A DNA stretch of 64,000 nt from Oharaeibacter diazotrophicus (GTDB lineage: Bacteria; Pseudomonadota; Alphaproteobacteria; Rhizobiales; Pleomorphomonadaceae), in contig NZ_SNXY01000007.1 of assembly GCF_004362745.1 (NCBI RefSeq), positions 186,001-250,000 of the forward strand, read 5' to 3'. Numbering within the stretch: the stretch's first letter is position 1; each line of letters begins with the position of its first letter. A program made the position numbers and the translations under genes. Positions 9,956 to 19,155 of this stretch are shown one piece after another. The notes under the pieces are model-generated. The model ran no database searches, was not told the DNA's origin, and worked only from the letters and a program-made list of their open reading frames with translations.

Positions 9956-11854
9956 TCAGGCGTCGGCGAGACGCCCGGTGACGGCGTCGCGGATCTCGTC
10001 GAGGATGGCGGGATCGTCGATGGTGGCGGGCATGCGATAGGTCTCGCCGTCGGCGATCTGGCGCATGGTGCCGCGCAGGATCTTGCCGGAGCGGGTCTTC
10101 GGCAGCCGGTCCACGGTGATCGCCAGCTTGAAGGCGGCGACCGGACCGATCTTGTCGCGGACGAGCTTCACCAGCTCCTTCTCGATTTCGGCGCGCGGCG
10201 TGGTCACGCCGGCCTTCAGCACCACGAAGCCGCAGGGCGCCTGACCCTTGAGCGCGTCGTGGACGCCGATCACCGCGCATTCGGCCACGGCGGGGTGGCT
10301 CGCCAGCACCTCTTCCATCGCGCCGGTCGACAGCCGGTGGCCGGCGACGTTGATGATGTCGTCGGTGCGCGACATGATGAAGAGATAGCCGTCCTCGTCC
10401 ATGAAGCCGGCGTCGGCGGTCTTGTAGTAGCCGGGGAACTCCTCGAGATAGGAGCGCACGAAGCGCTCGTCGGCGTTCCACAGCGTCGGGAGGCAGGACG
10501 GCGGCAGCGGCAGCTTGACCACGATGTTGCCGAGCTTGCCGGCCGGGACCGGGTGGCCGGCGTCGTCGAGGATCTCGACGGCGTAGCCGGGCATCGGCAC
10601 CGTCGGCGAGCCGTGCTTGACCGGCAGCATGCCGAGACCGACCGGGTTGGCGGCGATCGCCCAGCCGGTTTCCGTCTGCCACCAGTGGTCGACCACCGGC
10701 ACCTTCAGCTTGTCCTCGGCCCACTTGACGGTGTCCGGGTCGGCGCGCTCGCCGGCGAGGAACAGGGTGCGCAGGCTGGAGAGGTCGTAGCGGCCGATCA
10801 GGACGCCCTCCGGGTCCTCCTTCTTGATCGCGCGGAAGGCGGTCGGCGCGGTGAACAGCGCCGAGATCCGGTATTCCTCGACCATGCGCCAGAAGGCGCC
10901 GGCGTCCGGCGTGCCGACCGGCTTGCCCTCGTAGACCACCGTGGTCGCCCCGATCAGAAGCGGGGCGTAGACGATGTAGCTGTGGCCGACCACCCAGCCG
11001 ACGTCGGAGGCGGCCCAGAACACCTCGCCGGGCTCGATGTCGTAGATCGCCTTCATCGACCACGCCAGCGCCGCCATGTGGCCGCCGGTGTCGCGGACGA
11101 CGCCCTTCGGCTGGCCGGTGGTGCCGGAGGTGTAGAGGATGTAGCAGGGGTCGGTCGCCTCGACGGGCACGCAGGGCACCGGCCGACCGCGGGCGGTCTC
11201 CATGGCGTCGGCCAGGTCGAAGTCGCGGCCGGGCTGCAGCGCGGCCTGGACCTGCGGGCGCTGGAACACCAGCACGCTCGACGGCTTGTGCTCGGAGGCG
11301 GCGATCGCCTCGTCGAGCAGCGGCTTGTAGGCGACCAGCCGGTTCGGCTCGATGCCGCAGGAGGCGGCGACGATCACCTTGGGCTTGGCGTCGTCGATGC
11401 GGGTGGCGAGTTCGCGGGCGGCGAAGCCGCCGAACACCACCGAGTGGATCGCTCCGATGCGGGCGCAGGCGAGCATTGCCATCACCGCCTGCGGGATCAT
11501 CGGCATGTAGACGATGACGCGGTCGCCCTTGCCGACGCCGTGGTCGGCGAGCACGGCGGCGAGCGCGGTGACCTCGGCGGTCAGCTCGGCGTAGCTGTAG
11601 CGGGCCTTCCGGCCGGTGATCGGGCTGTCGTAGATGAGGGCGGTGCGCTCGCCGTGACCGGCGGCGACGTGGCGGTCGAGGCAGTTCCAGGCGGTGTTGG
11701 TGGTCGCGCCCTTGAACCAGCGGCCGTAGGGGCCGTCGGCGGGATCGAACACCGCGTCCCAGTAGCGCGTCCAGTCGATGGCGGCGGCGGCCGTCTTCCA
11801 GAATCCCTCCGGGTCCGCCTTCCAGGCGGCGTAGACTTCGGCGTAACGGCTCAC
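9956..11854 (-). CDS. prpE: Propionyl-CoA synthetase
   Basis: A 632-residue acyl-CoA synthetase that activates propionate (or acetate) with ATP and CoA. The AMP-binding P-loop YTSGTTGQPKG, the HWWQTETGW motif and the C-terminal PKTRSGKILRG with the catalytic, acetylatable lysine are all present. The GSIWCxxx pocket differences that separate PrpE from Acs cannot be weighed fully by eye, but the RYAEVYAAWKADPEGFW start and overall length fit PrpE. I choose the GTG at 11854, with GGGGAGG upstream, over the ATG at 11872. It is monocistronic and divergent from the TauE gene. Confidence 0.88.
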   Translation of the reverse strand: MSRYAEVYAAWKADPEGFWKTAAAAIDWTRYWDAVFDPADGPYGRWFKGATTNTAWNCLDRHVAAGHGERTALIYDSPITGRKARYSYAELTAEVTALAAVLADHGVGKGDRVIVYMPMIPQAVMAMLACARIGAIHSVVFGGFAARELATRIDDAKPKVIVAASCGIEPNRLVAYKPLLDEAIAASEHKPSSVLVFQRPQVQAALQPGRDFDLADAMETARGRPVPCVPVEATDPCYILYTSGTTGQPKGVVRDTGGHMAALAWSMKAIYDIEPGEVFWAASDVGWVVGHSYIVYAPLLIGATTVVYEGKPVGTPDAGAFWRMVEEYRISALFTAPTAFRAIKKEDPEGVLIGRYDLSSLRTLFLAGERADPDTVKWAEDKLKVPVVDHWWQTETGWAIAANPVGLGMLPVKHGSPTVPMPGYAVEILDDAGHPVPAGKLGNIVVKLPLPPSCLPTLWNADERFVRSYLEEFPGYYKTADAGFMDEDGYLFIMSRTDDIINVAGHRLSTGAMEEVLASHPAVAECAVIGVHDALKGQAPCGFVVLKAGVTTPRAEIEKELVKLVRDKIGPVAAFKLAITVDRLPKTRSGKILRGTMRQIADGETYRMPATIDDPAILDEIRDAVTGRLADA

Positions 11855-12006
11855 GGTTTCCTCCCCGCGCATGTCGTCGGCTGTTTTCCGCCCGTGTCAC
11901 GGGCGATGCAAGCGCGGGACGCTCACACTTTCGGGTGTAAGACTTTCGTGGATCGGGAAATGGGCGTAGGTCTGGCCGGCCTTCCCGCTCCCCGATTCCC
12001 CGGCCC

Positions 12007-12792
12007 ATGATCACCGACCCGCTCTTCTACGTGGCCGCCGTTCCGGCGGTCGCCCTCGCCGGCCTGTCCAAGGGCGGCTTCGGCGGCGCCTTCGGCTTCG
12101 CCGCGGTGCCGCTGATGGCGCTGGTGATCTCGCCGGTGCAGGCCGCCGGACTGATGCTGCCGATTCTTCTCGTGATGGACGTGGTCGCCGTCGCGGCCTA
12201 CCGCCGCCGCTTCGACCGCGCGATCGTGATCCGGCTGCTGCCGGCCGGTCTGTTCGGCACCTTCCTCGGCTGGCTCACCGCCAGCGTGGTGCCGGAGGAC
12301 GCGGTGCGCATCGTCGTCGGCACGATCGCGCTCGCGTTCCTCGCGCGGCTGTGGCTGTTCGAGCACTGGCGCCGCCGGGCCGCACCCTCGGCGGAGGGCT
12401 TCTCCACGGCGAAGCGGCCGTCGTTCCTGTCGGCCCAGGTCTGGGGCACGCTCGCCGGCTACACCAGCTTCGTCGCCCACGCCGGCGGACCGCCCTACCA
12501 GACCTACGTCGTGCCGCTGCGCCTCGATCCGGTGATGTACGCCGGCTCGTCGGCGATCTTCTTCGCCATCCTCAACGCGGTGAAGGTGGTGCCCTACGCC
12601 GCCCTCGGCCAGTTCGGCACCGAGACGCTGGCGACCGCGGCGGTGCTCGCCCCGCTCGCGGTGGTCTCCACCTTCGTCGGCGTCCGGATCGTGACCGTGA
12701 TCGACGAGCGGGCGTTCTACCGGATCCTGGTCTGGTCGATCCTCGCGGTGGCGGTCAAGTTGATCTGGGACGGTGTCGCCGGGCTGGTGTGA
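12007..12792 (+). CDS. TauE/SafE-family membrane exporter
   Basis: A 261-residue polytopic inner-membrane protein with about eight hydrophobic segments and the LAGLSKGGFGGAFG start and AGGPPYQTYV mid-motif that mark the TauE/SafE (DUF81) family. Members are proposed to export sulfite, sulfoacetate or other organic anions. The ATG at 12007 follows the divergent prpE gene by about 150 bases. Nothing nearby points to a sulfur substrate, so the cargo is unknown. Confidence 0.88.
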   Translation: MITDPLFYVAAVPAVALAGLSKGGFGGAFGFAAVPLMALVISPVQAAGLMLPILLVMDVVAVAAYRRRFDRAIVIRLLPAGLFGTFLGWLTASVVPEDAVRIVVGTIALAFLARLWLFEHWRRRAAPSAEGFSTAKRPSFLSAQVWGTLAGYTSFVAHAGGPPYQTYVVPLRLDPVMYAGSSAIFFAILNAVKVVPYAALGQFGTETLATAAVLAPLAVVSTFVGVRIVTVIDERAFYRILVWSILAVAVKLIWDGVAGLV

Positions 12793-12921
12793 CCGGTGCG
12801 GCGAAACGTGCCGCTTCCGTTCATGTCCGCTTCAGGAACGCTCGTTTAGACGTCGTCGCATCGGTGGAGAGCCGGGTGCGGCAGGTCCCGCGCCGGCCGG
12901 TCGCCGTTCCAGGACCCGCGA

Positions 12922-14100
12922 GTGACCATGTCTTCCAAGCCGACATCAAGCCGCGACAACGGCATCGACGTGCTGCGCGGCTTCGCGCTGCTGTCGATCT
13001 TCGTCAACCACATCCCGAACAACGTGCTGGAACCCTTCACGCACAAGAATTTCGGGCTGTCGGATTCGGCGGAGCTGTTCGTACTGCTCGCCGGCGTCGC
13101 GGCCGCCTTCGCCTATTTCCGCGGCTTCGCCGCCGGGCGGCCGTTGCTGGCCGTCGGCCGCACGCTGAAGCGGGCCGGCACGCTCTACGTCGCGCACCTG
13201 TCCTCGACGGTGGTCGGCATGGCGATCTTCGCCCTCGGTGTCCTCCTCTACGACAAGCCCGAACTGTTCGACGAGATCCGGCTGAACCTGATCCGCGACG
13301 ACTTCTTCCACGCCCTGGTCGGTCTGCCGCTGATGACCTACCAGATCGGCTACCACAACATCCTGCCGATGTACGTCTGCCTGCTGGTGGTGGTCGGGCC
13401 GATGATGCTGCTCGCCTCGGTCGGGCCGCGGGTGATGCTGGCGGTCTCGGTCGCGCTCTACGCGGCCACCCAGGTGTTCGGCTGGAACATGCCGAACTTC
13501 CCCGACGCCGGCGGCTGGTTCTTCAACCCCTTCGCCTGGCAGCTGATCTTCGCGATCGGCTTCTTCGTCGGCCTGCGCGTCCTCGAGAAGCGCACGCCGG
13601 TGCCCTATTCCCGGCCGCTGTGGTGGGCGGCGCTCGCCTATCTCGTCGGCGCCTGCATCTTCCACCGCTGGAACTTCTACGGCACCATCCCCGAGATCCC
13701 GTTCCTGCCGCACAACTTCCAGATCAACGAGAAGCCCTGGGTCGCTGCGCCCCGGCTCGCGCACATCCTGTCGCTCGCCTACGTGGTCGGCCACAGCCCG
13801 GTGATGGGCTGGCTGCGCGGGCTTTCGACCACCAACCCGCTCGCCCTCCTAGGGCGCAACGCGCTGCCGGTGTTCTGGGTGGGCACCGCGCTGTCGATGG
13901 TCGGCAACGTGCTGATGCTCGCCCGCGGGCTCTCGGTCGGCGAACAGCTCGCCTATCTCGCCGTCGGTGCCGCGGTGCAGATCGGGCTCGCCTACGGCCT
14001 CGACCGCCTCCAGGCGGCCGAGAAGGCGCGCAAGGCCCGTGCAGCCGCGCCGGCAACGCTGTCGATGCCCGCCGGCTTCGCGCCGCTGCCGACGCCCTGA
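12922..14100 (+). CDS. OpgC-domain acyltransferase-like membrane protein
   Basis: A 392-residue integral membrane protein with about ten hydrophobic segments. It opens with RDNGIDVLRGFALLSIFVNH, the signature of the OpgC/acyltransferase-3-like family. OpgC proteins add succinyl groups to osmoregulated periplasmic glucans. The GTG at 12922 has AGGA seven bases upstream; the ATG at 12928 is equally usable. No glucan synthesis gene is adjacent, so the acceptor is unknown. The last ~25 residues are polar and Ala/Pro-rich. Confidence 0.85.
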   Translation: MTMSSKPTSSRDNGIDVLRGFALLSIFVNHIPNNVLEPFTHKNFGLSDSAELFVLLAGVAAAFAYFRGFAAGRPLLAVGRTLKRAGTLYVAHLSSTVVGMAIFALGVLLYDKPELFDEIRLNLIRDDFFHALVGLPLMTYQIGYHNILPMYVCLLVVVGPMMLLASVGPRVMLAVSVALYAATQVFGWNMPNFPDAGGWFFNPFAWQLIFAIGFFVGLRVLEKRTPVPYSRPLWWAALAYLVGACIFHRWNFYGTIPEIPFLPHNFQINEKPWVAAPRLAHILSLAYVVGHSPVMGWLRGLSTTNPLALLGRNALPVFWVGTALSMVGNVLMLARGLSVGEQLAYLAVGAAVQIGLAYGLDRLQAAEKARKARAAAPATLSMPAGFAPLPTP

Positions 14101-14159
14101 GCGGCGGCGGCCCCTCGCGGACGCGACGCCCGGCGGCGGCCGAACCCATCGCGGAAACG

Positions 14160-14190
14160 AAAAACGCCGCGGTCCCGTGGGGCCGCGGCG
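14160..14190 (-). terminator. Rho-independent terminator of the first DUF465 gene
   Basis: Stem CGCCGCGG (14165-14172) pairs with CCGCGGCG (14183-14190) around a ten-base loop. Read on the minus strand it is followed by TTTTT, so it ends transcripts from the leftward gene at 14228-14401. Confidence 0.8.
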
Positions 14191-14227
14191 TCCTCGTTCA
14201 GAGAGGGGGATCTCGGACCGATCGTCT

Positions 14228-14401
14228 TCAGTGCACCGTCTGCGACAGCTTGGCGATCTCGTCCTTCAGATGCAGTTTCCGTCGCTTGAGCTCCTTGAGC
14301 CGTACGGCATCCACGCTCGGGTGCTGGTGGGCTTCCTCCAGCTCTCGTTCGAGAGCGGCATGGCGCCGCTCGAGCTCGGCAATGTGCGACTGAATCGACA
14401 T
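14228..14401 (-). CDS. DUF465/YdcH-family small coiled-coil protein, copy 1
   Basis: A 57-residue, highly charged helical protein. HIAELERRHAALERELE and LKELKRRKLHLKDEIAKL are the two helices of the DUF465 (YdcH) family, which is widespread in Alphaproteobacteria and has no settled function. The ATG at 14401 has AAGGAGG upstream, which rules out the longer frame. A second copy lies 389 bases away on the other strand. It has its own terminator. Confidence 0.88.
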   Translation of the reverse strand: MSIQSHIAELERRHAALERELEEAHQHPSVDAVRLKELKRRKLHLKDEIAKLSQTVH

Positions 14402-14789
14402 CAGGGCCTCCTTCCGTGATCGCATCGACAAGGAAAAGTCTGTCACGAGACCGTCGTGTTGTCGACCGCAATCCGTGTGGCGGCGAAATAAAAAATCCGT
14501 GAGACCGGTAAACATTGAAAGAAAATTATAAAAGCCATGGTATTTCGCCCACCGTCGGTTGCGGGCGACCGGGGCGTCCGTGCGCGGACGGTCCTTCGGC
14601 GCCCCGCCCCCGAGGCGCCGTGGCATCATGACACGAGATGGGGGCGCCCGTCCCGAAGTTGAAGGGGCCCGGTGCGATCCGAGTTCGAGACCCGCTGAAA
14701 GTCCTCGGCGATTCTGGTATAGGTCGTGTCACGAGGGGGGCGGCCCGGTGCGGCCGCGCGCAACGACGTGTTCGTGAAGGGTGTGGCGT
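14402..14789. other. Intergenic region between two opposed DUF465 genes
   Basis: This 388-base gap is locally AT-rich around 14480-14540, unlike the rest of the window, as expected for divergent promoters. For the right-hand gene a fair promoter is CTGAAA (14695-14700), a 17-base spacer and TATAGG (14718-14723). For the left-hand gene I see AT-rich sequence including ATTATA (14525-14530) but no good -35. I see no gene in it. Confidence 0.5.
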
Positions 14790-14996
14790 ATGACCGAGCA
14801 CGAGGAGCAGCAGGTCCGGATCGAACTCGCACGCCTGAGGCAGGAGCATCGCGACCTCGACGCCGCGATCGCGGCCATGGTCGCGCTCGGCTCGGGCGAC
14901 ACGATCCAGATCCAGCGGCTGAAGAAGCGCAAGCTCGTGCTCAAGGACCGCATCCAGTTCCTCGAGGACCAGATCGTCCCCGACATCATCGCTTGA
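14790..14996 (+). CDS. DUF465/YdcH-family small coiled-coil protein, copy 2
   Basis: A 68-residue charged helical protein with the same layout as copy 1: a first helix ([17 protein letters not shown]), a short linker, then [17 protein letters not shown]. The ATG at 14790 follows AAGG by nine bases; a GTG at 14781 is the alternative. The two copies share the pattern but only limited identity, so the duplication is old. Function is unknown. Confidence 0.85.
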   Translation: MTEHEEQQVRIELARLRQEHRDLDAAIAAMVALGSGDTIQIQRLKKRKLVLKDRIQFLEDQIVPDIIA

Positions 14997-15100
14997 ACCG
15001 GGCCCCGCGCGGCCGGTCCGTTGGCTCTGGAGAATCGGCGCGCGCGCCCGCGCGCTTGCCGGCGGCGCGCATTTCCGCTACTCGCCGGGGCCTCGCGACC

Positions 15101-15152
15101 CGTCCGGCGCCCGGCGCCGGCCAGTCACGTCCGGCGCCCGGCGCCGGCCAGT
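15101..15152. repeat. Tandem 25-base GC-rich direct repeat upstream of purE
   Basis: The same 25-base unit occurs at 15101-15125 and 15128-15152, separated by two bases. Each unit contains a self-complementary CGGCGCCG core. The second copy ends five bases before the AGGAGG of purE, so in RNA it lies directly in front of the ribosome binding site. Confidence 0.85.
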
Positions 15153-15172
15153 TTGCAGGAGGCCGTCCCGCC

Positions 15173-15667
15173 GTGACCACGACGCCGCCGATCGCCATCA
15201 TCATGGGCAGCCAGTCCGACTGGGCGACCATGCGCCACGCCGCCGAGACGCTGGACCGGCTCGGCGTCGGCTACGACGCCCGCATCGTCTCGGCCCACCG
15301 CACCCCGGACCGGCTCTACGACTTCGCCAAGGGGGCGAAGGCCGCTGGCTACAAGGTGATCGTGGCCGGGGCCGGCGGCGCCGCCCACCTGCCGGGCATG
15401 ACCGCGGCGCTGACGCCGCTGCCGGTATTCGGCGTGCCGGTCGAGAGCAAGGCGCTCTCCGGCGTCGACAGCCTGCATTCGATCGTGCAGATGCCCGGCG
15501 GCATCCCGGTCGGTACGCTTGCGATCGGCAAGCCCGGGGCGATCAACGCGGCGCTGATCGCCGCCGCCGTGCTCGCCCTGTCCGATCCCGACCTCGCCGA
15601 CCGGCTCGACGCCTTCCGGGCGGCGCAGACGGCGGCGGTCGCCGAGGTGCCCGTCGATGAAGCCTGA
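15173..15667 (+). CDS. purE: N5-carboxyaminoimidazole ribonucleotide mutase
   Basis: A 164-residue class I PurE, which moves the carboxylate from N5-CAIR to C4 in purine synthesis. The IIMGSQSDW substrate loop, the [10 protein letters not shown] motif with the catalytic His, and [12 protein letters not shown] are all visible. The start is the GTG at 15173 with AGGAGG upstream. The frame stays open far upstream to 14726, but that part crosses a DUF465 gene and a repeat and is not coding. It overlaps purK by 11 bases. Confidence 0.97.
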   Translation: MTTTPPIAIIMGSQSDWATMRHAAETLDRLGVGYDARIVSAHRTPDRLYDFAKGAKAAGYKVIVAGAGGAAHLPGMTAALTPLPVFGVPVESKALSGVDSLHSIVQMPGGIPVGTLAIGKPGAINAALIAAAVLALSDPDLADRLDAFRAAQTAAVAEVPVDEA

Positions 15668-16739
15668 GGCTCTTCCCCCCGGTTCCGTGATCGGCATGCT
15701 CGGTGGCGGCCAGCTCGGGCGGATGATGGCGCTCGCCGCCGCCCGGCTCGGCCTTCGCGTCCACGTCTACTGCCCCGATCCGGCGAGCCCGGCCTTCGAG
15801 GTGGCGGCCGCGCACACCGTCGCGGCCTACGACGACGCGGCCGCGCTGGCCGCCTTCGCCGAGGCGGTCGACGTCGTCACCTACGAGTTCGAGAACGTGC
15901 CGGCGGCGACGGCCGCCGTGCTGGCCGCGCACCGGCCGCTGTTCCCGGACGCCCACGCGCTCGCCACCGCCCAGGACCGCGTCGCCGAGAAGACCTTCCT
16001 GCGCGCGGCCGGCGTCGCCGTCGCCGACTTCCACGCGATCGACGGCGTCGGCGACGTCGACGCGGCGATCGCGACTTGCGGCCTGCCGGCGATCCTGAAG
16101 ACCCGCCGCTTCGGCTACGACGGCAAGGGCCAGGCCAAGGTCGCGACGCGCGACAACCTCGTCGCCGCGGTCGCCGCCCTCGGCGGCCGCGACCTCGTGC
16201 TGGAGCGGCTGGTGCCCTTCGCGCTCGAGCTGTCGGCGATCGTGGTGCGCGGCGCGGCCGGCGACGTCGCCGTCTACGACGTCGGCGAGAATCGCCACGA
16301 GAACCACATCCTCAAGGAGACGGTGGTGCCCGCCCGTGTCGCGCCGGAGACGCGCGCCGCCGCCGACGCCCTCGGCCGGCGGATCGCGGAGCGGCTCGGC
16401 TACGTCGGCGTGCTCGGCGTCGAGATGTTCCTGGTGCGCGACGAGGCCGGCGAGCGGCTCGTCGTCAACGAACTGGCGCCGCGGGTGCACAATTCCGGCC
16501 ACTGGACCGAGGACGGCGCGGTCACATCGCAGTTCGAGAACCACGTCCGTGCCGTCGCCGGCTGGCCGATCGGCTCGACCGCGCGCACCGGCGACACCGT
16601 GATGGAGAACCTGATCGGCGACGAGGCCGCCGACTGGCTCGCCATCGTCTCGGACCCGGACGCGCGGCTGCACCTCTACGGCAAGACCGAGGCGCGGCCC
16701 GGCCGCAAGATGGGCCACGTCAACCGCGTCCGGCGCTGA
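15657..16739 (+). CDS. purK: N5-carboxyaminoimidazole ribonucleotide synthase
   Basis: A 360-residue ATP-grasp enzyme that makes N5-CAIR from AIR, bicarbonate and ATP, upstream of PurE in the pathway. It starts with [14 protein letters not shown], has the [16 protein letters not shown]-grasp loop and the [14 protein letters not shown] signature. Length is normal. It overlaps the end of purE by 11 bases, so the two are translationally coupled. Confidence 0.97.
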   Translation: MKPEALPPGSVIGMLGGGQLGRMMALAAARLGLRVHVYCPDPASPAFEVAAAHTVAAYDDAAALAAFAEAVDVVTYEFENVPAATAAVLAAHRPLFPDAHALATAQDRVAEKTFLRAAGVAVADFHAIDGVGDVDAAIATCGLPAILKTRRFGYDGKGQAKVATRDNLVAAVAALGGRDLVLERLVPFALELSAIVVRGAAGDVAVYDVGENRHENHILKETVVPARVAPETRAAADALGRRIAERLGYVGVLGVEMFLVRDEAGERLVVNELAPRVHNSGHWTEDGAVTSQFENHVRAVAGWPIGSTARTGDTVMENLIGDEAADWLAIVSDPDARLHLYGKTEARPGRKMGHVNRVRR

Positions 16740-16746
16740 CGGCGGG

Positions 16747-17541
16747 TCACGCCGCGCGGGCCGAGGCGACGGCACGGACCTCGAAGGGCTGGATCGCGAC
16801 GGTGCCGGCGCGCACCGTCAGCGCGGTCTGCGCCGGCAGCGCCTGCCAGCCGCCGTGATCGTCGTCGAGCGGTTCGGAGACCACGGTGACGTCGCCGTCG
16901 GCGACGCGCCAGTAGAGCGTCGGCGGCCGGTCGTCGGAGGCGTAGCGCACCGCGGTCAGCGTCTCGCCGTCGGCGAGGGCGGCGGCGACGCGCAGCGGTT
17001 CCGCGACGCCGGCCTCCGCCATCGCGCCCCGGATCGCACCGAGGGCGTCGGCGAGCGCCGCGGCCGGGTCCTCGGCGAGGCGGTCGCGGTCGAGCATCAG
17101 GAAGATCGCCTCGCTGTCGGTGGTGCCGCGGCGTTCGGCGTAGCGCTCGTCGGGCAGCATCGCCTCGACGCGCCGGCGCAGCCGCTCCCAGCCGCCGATC
17201 TGGCCGTTGTGCATGAACAGCCAGCGGCCGCTCGTGAAGGGGTGGCAGTTGGCCCGGCTGGTGGCGGTCCCGGTCGAGGCGCGGACGTGAGCGAAGAACA
17301 GCGGCGAGGCGATCTGGCGGCAGAGGCTCCGGAGGTTGTCGTCGCTCCAGGCCGGCAGGATGTCGCGGTAGACGCCGGGCTCGGCGAAGGAGCCGTACCA
17401 GCCGACGCCGAAGCCGTCGCCGTTGGTGGCGGCGATGCACTCGTTGGCCGAGTGGCTCTGGTGCACCAGCGAGTGGCAGGGACGGCAGACCAGGGTCTCG
17501 AGGAAGATCGGGCGCCCGGAATAGGCGAGCCACCGGCACAT
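16747..17541 (-). CDS. Class II glutamine amidotransferase (YafJ/EgtC-like)
   Basis: A 264-residue protein with the N-terminal nucleophile fold. The catalytic cysteine is residue 2 (MCRWLAY), exposed after removal of Met1. The [13 protein letters not shown] and HVRASTGT motifs of the glutamine site follow, and [14 protein letters not shown] completes the domain. No synthase domain is attached, so the ammonia acceptor is unknown. It is convergent with purK, seven bases away, and is a stand-alone gene. Confidence 0.92.
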   Translation of the reverse strand: MCRWLAYSGRPIFLETLVCRPCHSLVHQSHSANECIAATNGDGFGVGWYGSFAEPGVYRDILPAWSDDNLRSLCRQIASPLFFAHVRASTGTATSRANCHPFTSGRWLFMHNGQIGGWERLRRRVEAMLPDERYAERRGTTDSEAIFLMLDRDRLAEDPAAALADALGAIRGAMAEAGVAEPLRVAAALADGETLTAVRYASDDRPPTLYWRVADGDVTVVSEPLDDDHGGWQALPAQTALTVRAGTVAIQPFEVRAVASARAA

Positions 17542-17843
17542 GGACGAGCGGACCTCCGTTGCGGCGCGCCCACCCGAATCGGCGGCGCGGCCTCGTCGAT
17601 TCCCTCAGCTTGAGCCGTGGCGGATTGACGGCGGATGAACGGATCGGCCGCCCGCGGATGGACATCGGCGGCGCCGTCTGCTATCCAGCGCGCACTCGCG
17701 CGGTGGTCCCACCGCGGCGGACGGCTTCGGCTATCCGCATTCGACAGTCGTCAGCGTCGCGTTTCGATCGCCCGGTCCGTGGGGTGTTCGGTGCACCTCG
17801 CCGTCCCGGGTCCGGCCGCGACCGTTCACGGGAAGAACCGAGC
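17542..17843 (+). promoter_or_regulatory. Upstream region of the first bS21 gene
   Basis: This 302-base gap between the amidotransferase start and the bS21 start holds no gene that I can support. A candidate promoter for the ribosomal protein is TGGACA (17659-17664), a 16-base spacer and CTATCC (17681-17686). The leftward amidotransferase must also have its promoter here, but none stands out. Confidence 0.35.
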
Positions 17844-18074
17844 GTGCAGGTACTCGTCCGCGACAACAACGTCGACCAGGCTCTCAAGGCGCTGAAGAAG
17901 AAGCTGCAGCGCGAGGGCGTCTTCCGCGAAATGAAGCTCCGCGGCCACTACGAGAAGCCCTCCGAGAAGAAGGCGCGCGAGAAGGCCGAGGCGGTCCGGC
18001 GCGCCCGCAAGCTGGCGCGCAAGCGCGCCCAGCGCGAGGGCCTCGTGGCCGCGCGGCCGGCACGGGCGCGCTGA
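17844..18074 (+). CDS. rpsU: 30S ribosomal protein bS21, copy 1
   Basis: A 76-residue basic protein of the small subunit that helps start translation near the anti-Shine-Dalgarno end of 16S r[27 protein letters not shown] is the family core (shown in part as [16 protein letters not shown]), followed by a long basic helix. The start is GTG at 17844, behind GGAAG. The upstream extension of the frame is not coding. A second, diverged copy lies near 47.8 kb. A strong terminator follows. Confidence 0.95.
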   Translation: MQVLVRDNNVDQALKALKKKLQREGVFREMKLRGHYEKPSEKKAREKAEAVRRARKLARKRAQREGLVAARPARAR

Positions 18075-18081
18075 CCGGCGC

Positions 18082-18148
18082 CGAACCGGCCACACGGGTC
18101 CGGGCCGGGCGGCCTTTCGACGGAAAGGCGCCCGCCGGTTCGATTTTT
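18082..18148 (+). terminator. Terminator of bS21 copy 1
   Basis: An outer stem CGAACCGGC (18082-18090) pairs with GCCGGTTCG (18134-18142) and encloses an inner hairpin (18107-18133). ATTTTT follows at 18143-18148, eight bases after the gene's stop. Confidence 0.75.
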
Positions 18149-18265
18149 CGCCGTTTCCGGAGGTGGTTCCGGGCGGCCGATACGCTATTCTGCCTCGAGA
18201 CGAATCCGAACCCCGGCCCGCGGCCGGCGCTGGGCTGCGACGACGCCCGCACGAGGAGTGACTGG

Positions 18266-19111
18266 ATGACGCCGACCGCCCGCCGACCCGTCCGTTCCGG
18301 AGCGGCCGCCGCCCTCCTCGCCGCGCTGGCGCTCGCCGGCTGCGGATCGACGGACGACGGTCCCCGGATCGCGCTGGCGCCGATCGACGCCAACGTCGGC
18401 TCGGAGGCGAACATCGGCTCGCTGACCGCGGCGATCCAGCAGAACCCGCAGAACGCCGCCAACTACAACGTCCGCGGCAGCGCCTTCGGCAAGTCCGGCC
18501 GCCTGCAGGACGCGCTCGCCGACTTCACCACCGCGATCCGGCTCGATCCGCGCTTCCATCAGGCCTACACCAACCGCGCGCTGATCTACCGCCAGCTCGG
18601 CCAGCCGCAGCAGGCGCTCGCCGACTACAATCAGGCGATCCAGATCAACCCGTCCTACGCCGCCGCCTATCTCGGCCGCGGCACGATCTACCGGCAGTCC
18701 GGCCAGTACGACTTCGCCATGGCCGATCTGAACCAGGCGATCCAGCTCAACACCTCGGAGGCGCGCGCCTACTACAACCGCGCCCTGATCTACCAGGTCC
18801 GCAACGACCACGCCCGCGCCTCGAGCGACCTCGACGCCGCCATCGCGCTCGATCCCACCTCGTCCGAGCCCTACAACGCCCGCGGCCTCAGCGAACTCGC
18901 GCTCGGCGACAACAAGGCCGCCCTGACCGACTTCGCCGCCGCGGTGAACCGCAACAAGAAGTCGGCGGTGTTCTGGACCAATCTCGGCATCGCCCAAGTC
19001 CGCACGGGCGACGTCGCCACCGGCCGCAACTCGATCAACCGCGCGCTGGTGCTCGACCCGAAGTACAAGCCGGCCCGCGACGCGCTGGCGACCGAGCGCG
19101 GCGCGTCCTGA
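18266..19111 (+). CDS. Tetratricopeptide-repeat lipoprotein (NlpI-like)
   Basis: A 281-residue exported protein. A lipoprotein signal peptide with lipobox LAGC puts the lipidated cysteine near residue 29. From about residue 60 at least five TPR units follow, recognisable by repeated ADYNQAI/ADFTTAI-type helices and YxNRALIY turns. Such proteins scaffold other envelope proteins, for example peptidoglycan hydrolases. The ATG at 18266 has GAGGAG upstream. The partner is not indicated by its neighbours. Confidence 0.9.
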   Translation: MTPTARRPVRSGAAAALLAALALAGCGSTDDGPRIALAPIDANVGSEANIGSLTAAIQQNPQNAANYNVRGSAFGKSGRLQDALADFTTAIRLDPRFHQAYTNRALIYRQLGQPQQALADYNQAIQINPSYAAAYLGRGTIYRQSGQYDFAMADLNQAIQLNTSEARAYYNRALIYQVRNDHARASSDLDAAIALDPTSSEPYNARGLSELALGDNKAALTDFAAAVNRNKKSAVFWTNLGIAQVRTGDVATGRNSINRALVLDPKYKPARDALATERGAS

Positions 19112-19155
19112 GGCGCCGCCGCGCCGTCGGCCGCGTCCCGTAAGGCACGGCCGCC

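Noticed and set aside
14660-14710. A GAGTTCGAGACCC stretch resembling a tRNA T-arm
   Set aside because: No matching cloverleaf, acceptor stem or CCA context around it; it overlaps the promoter region of the second DUF465 gene.
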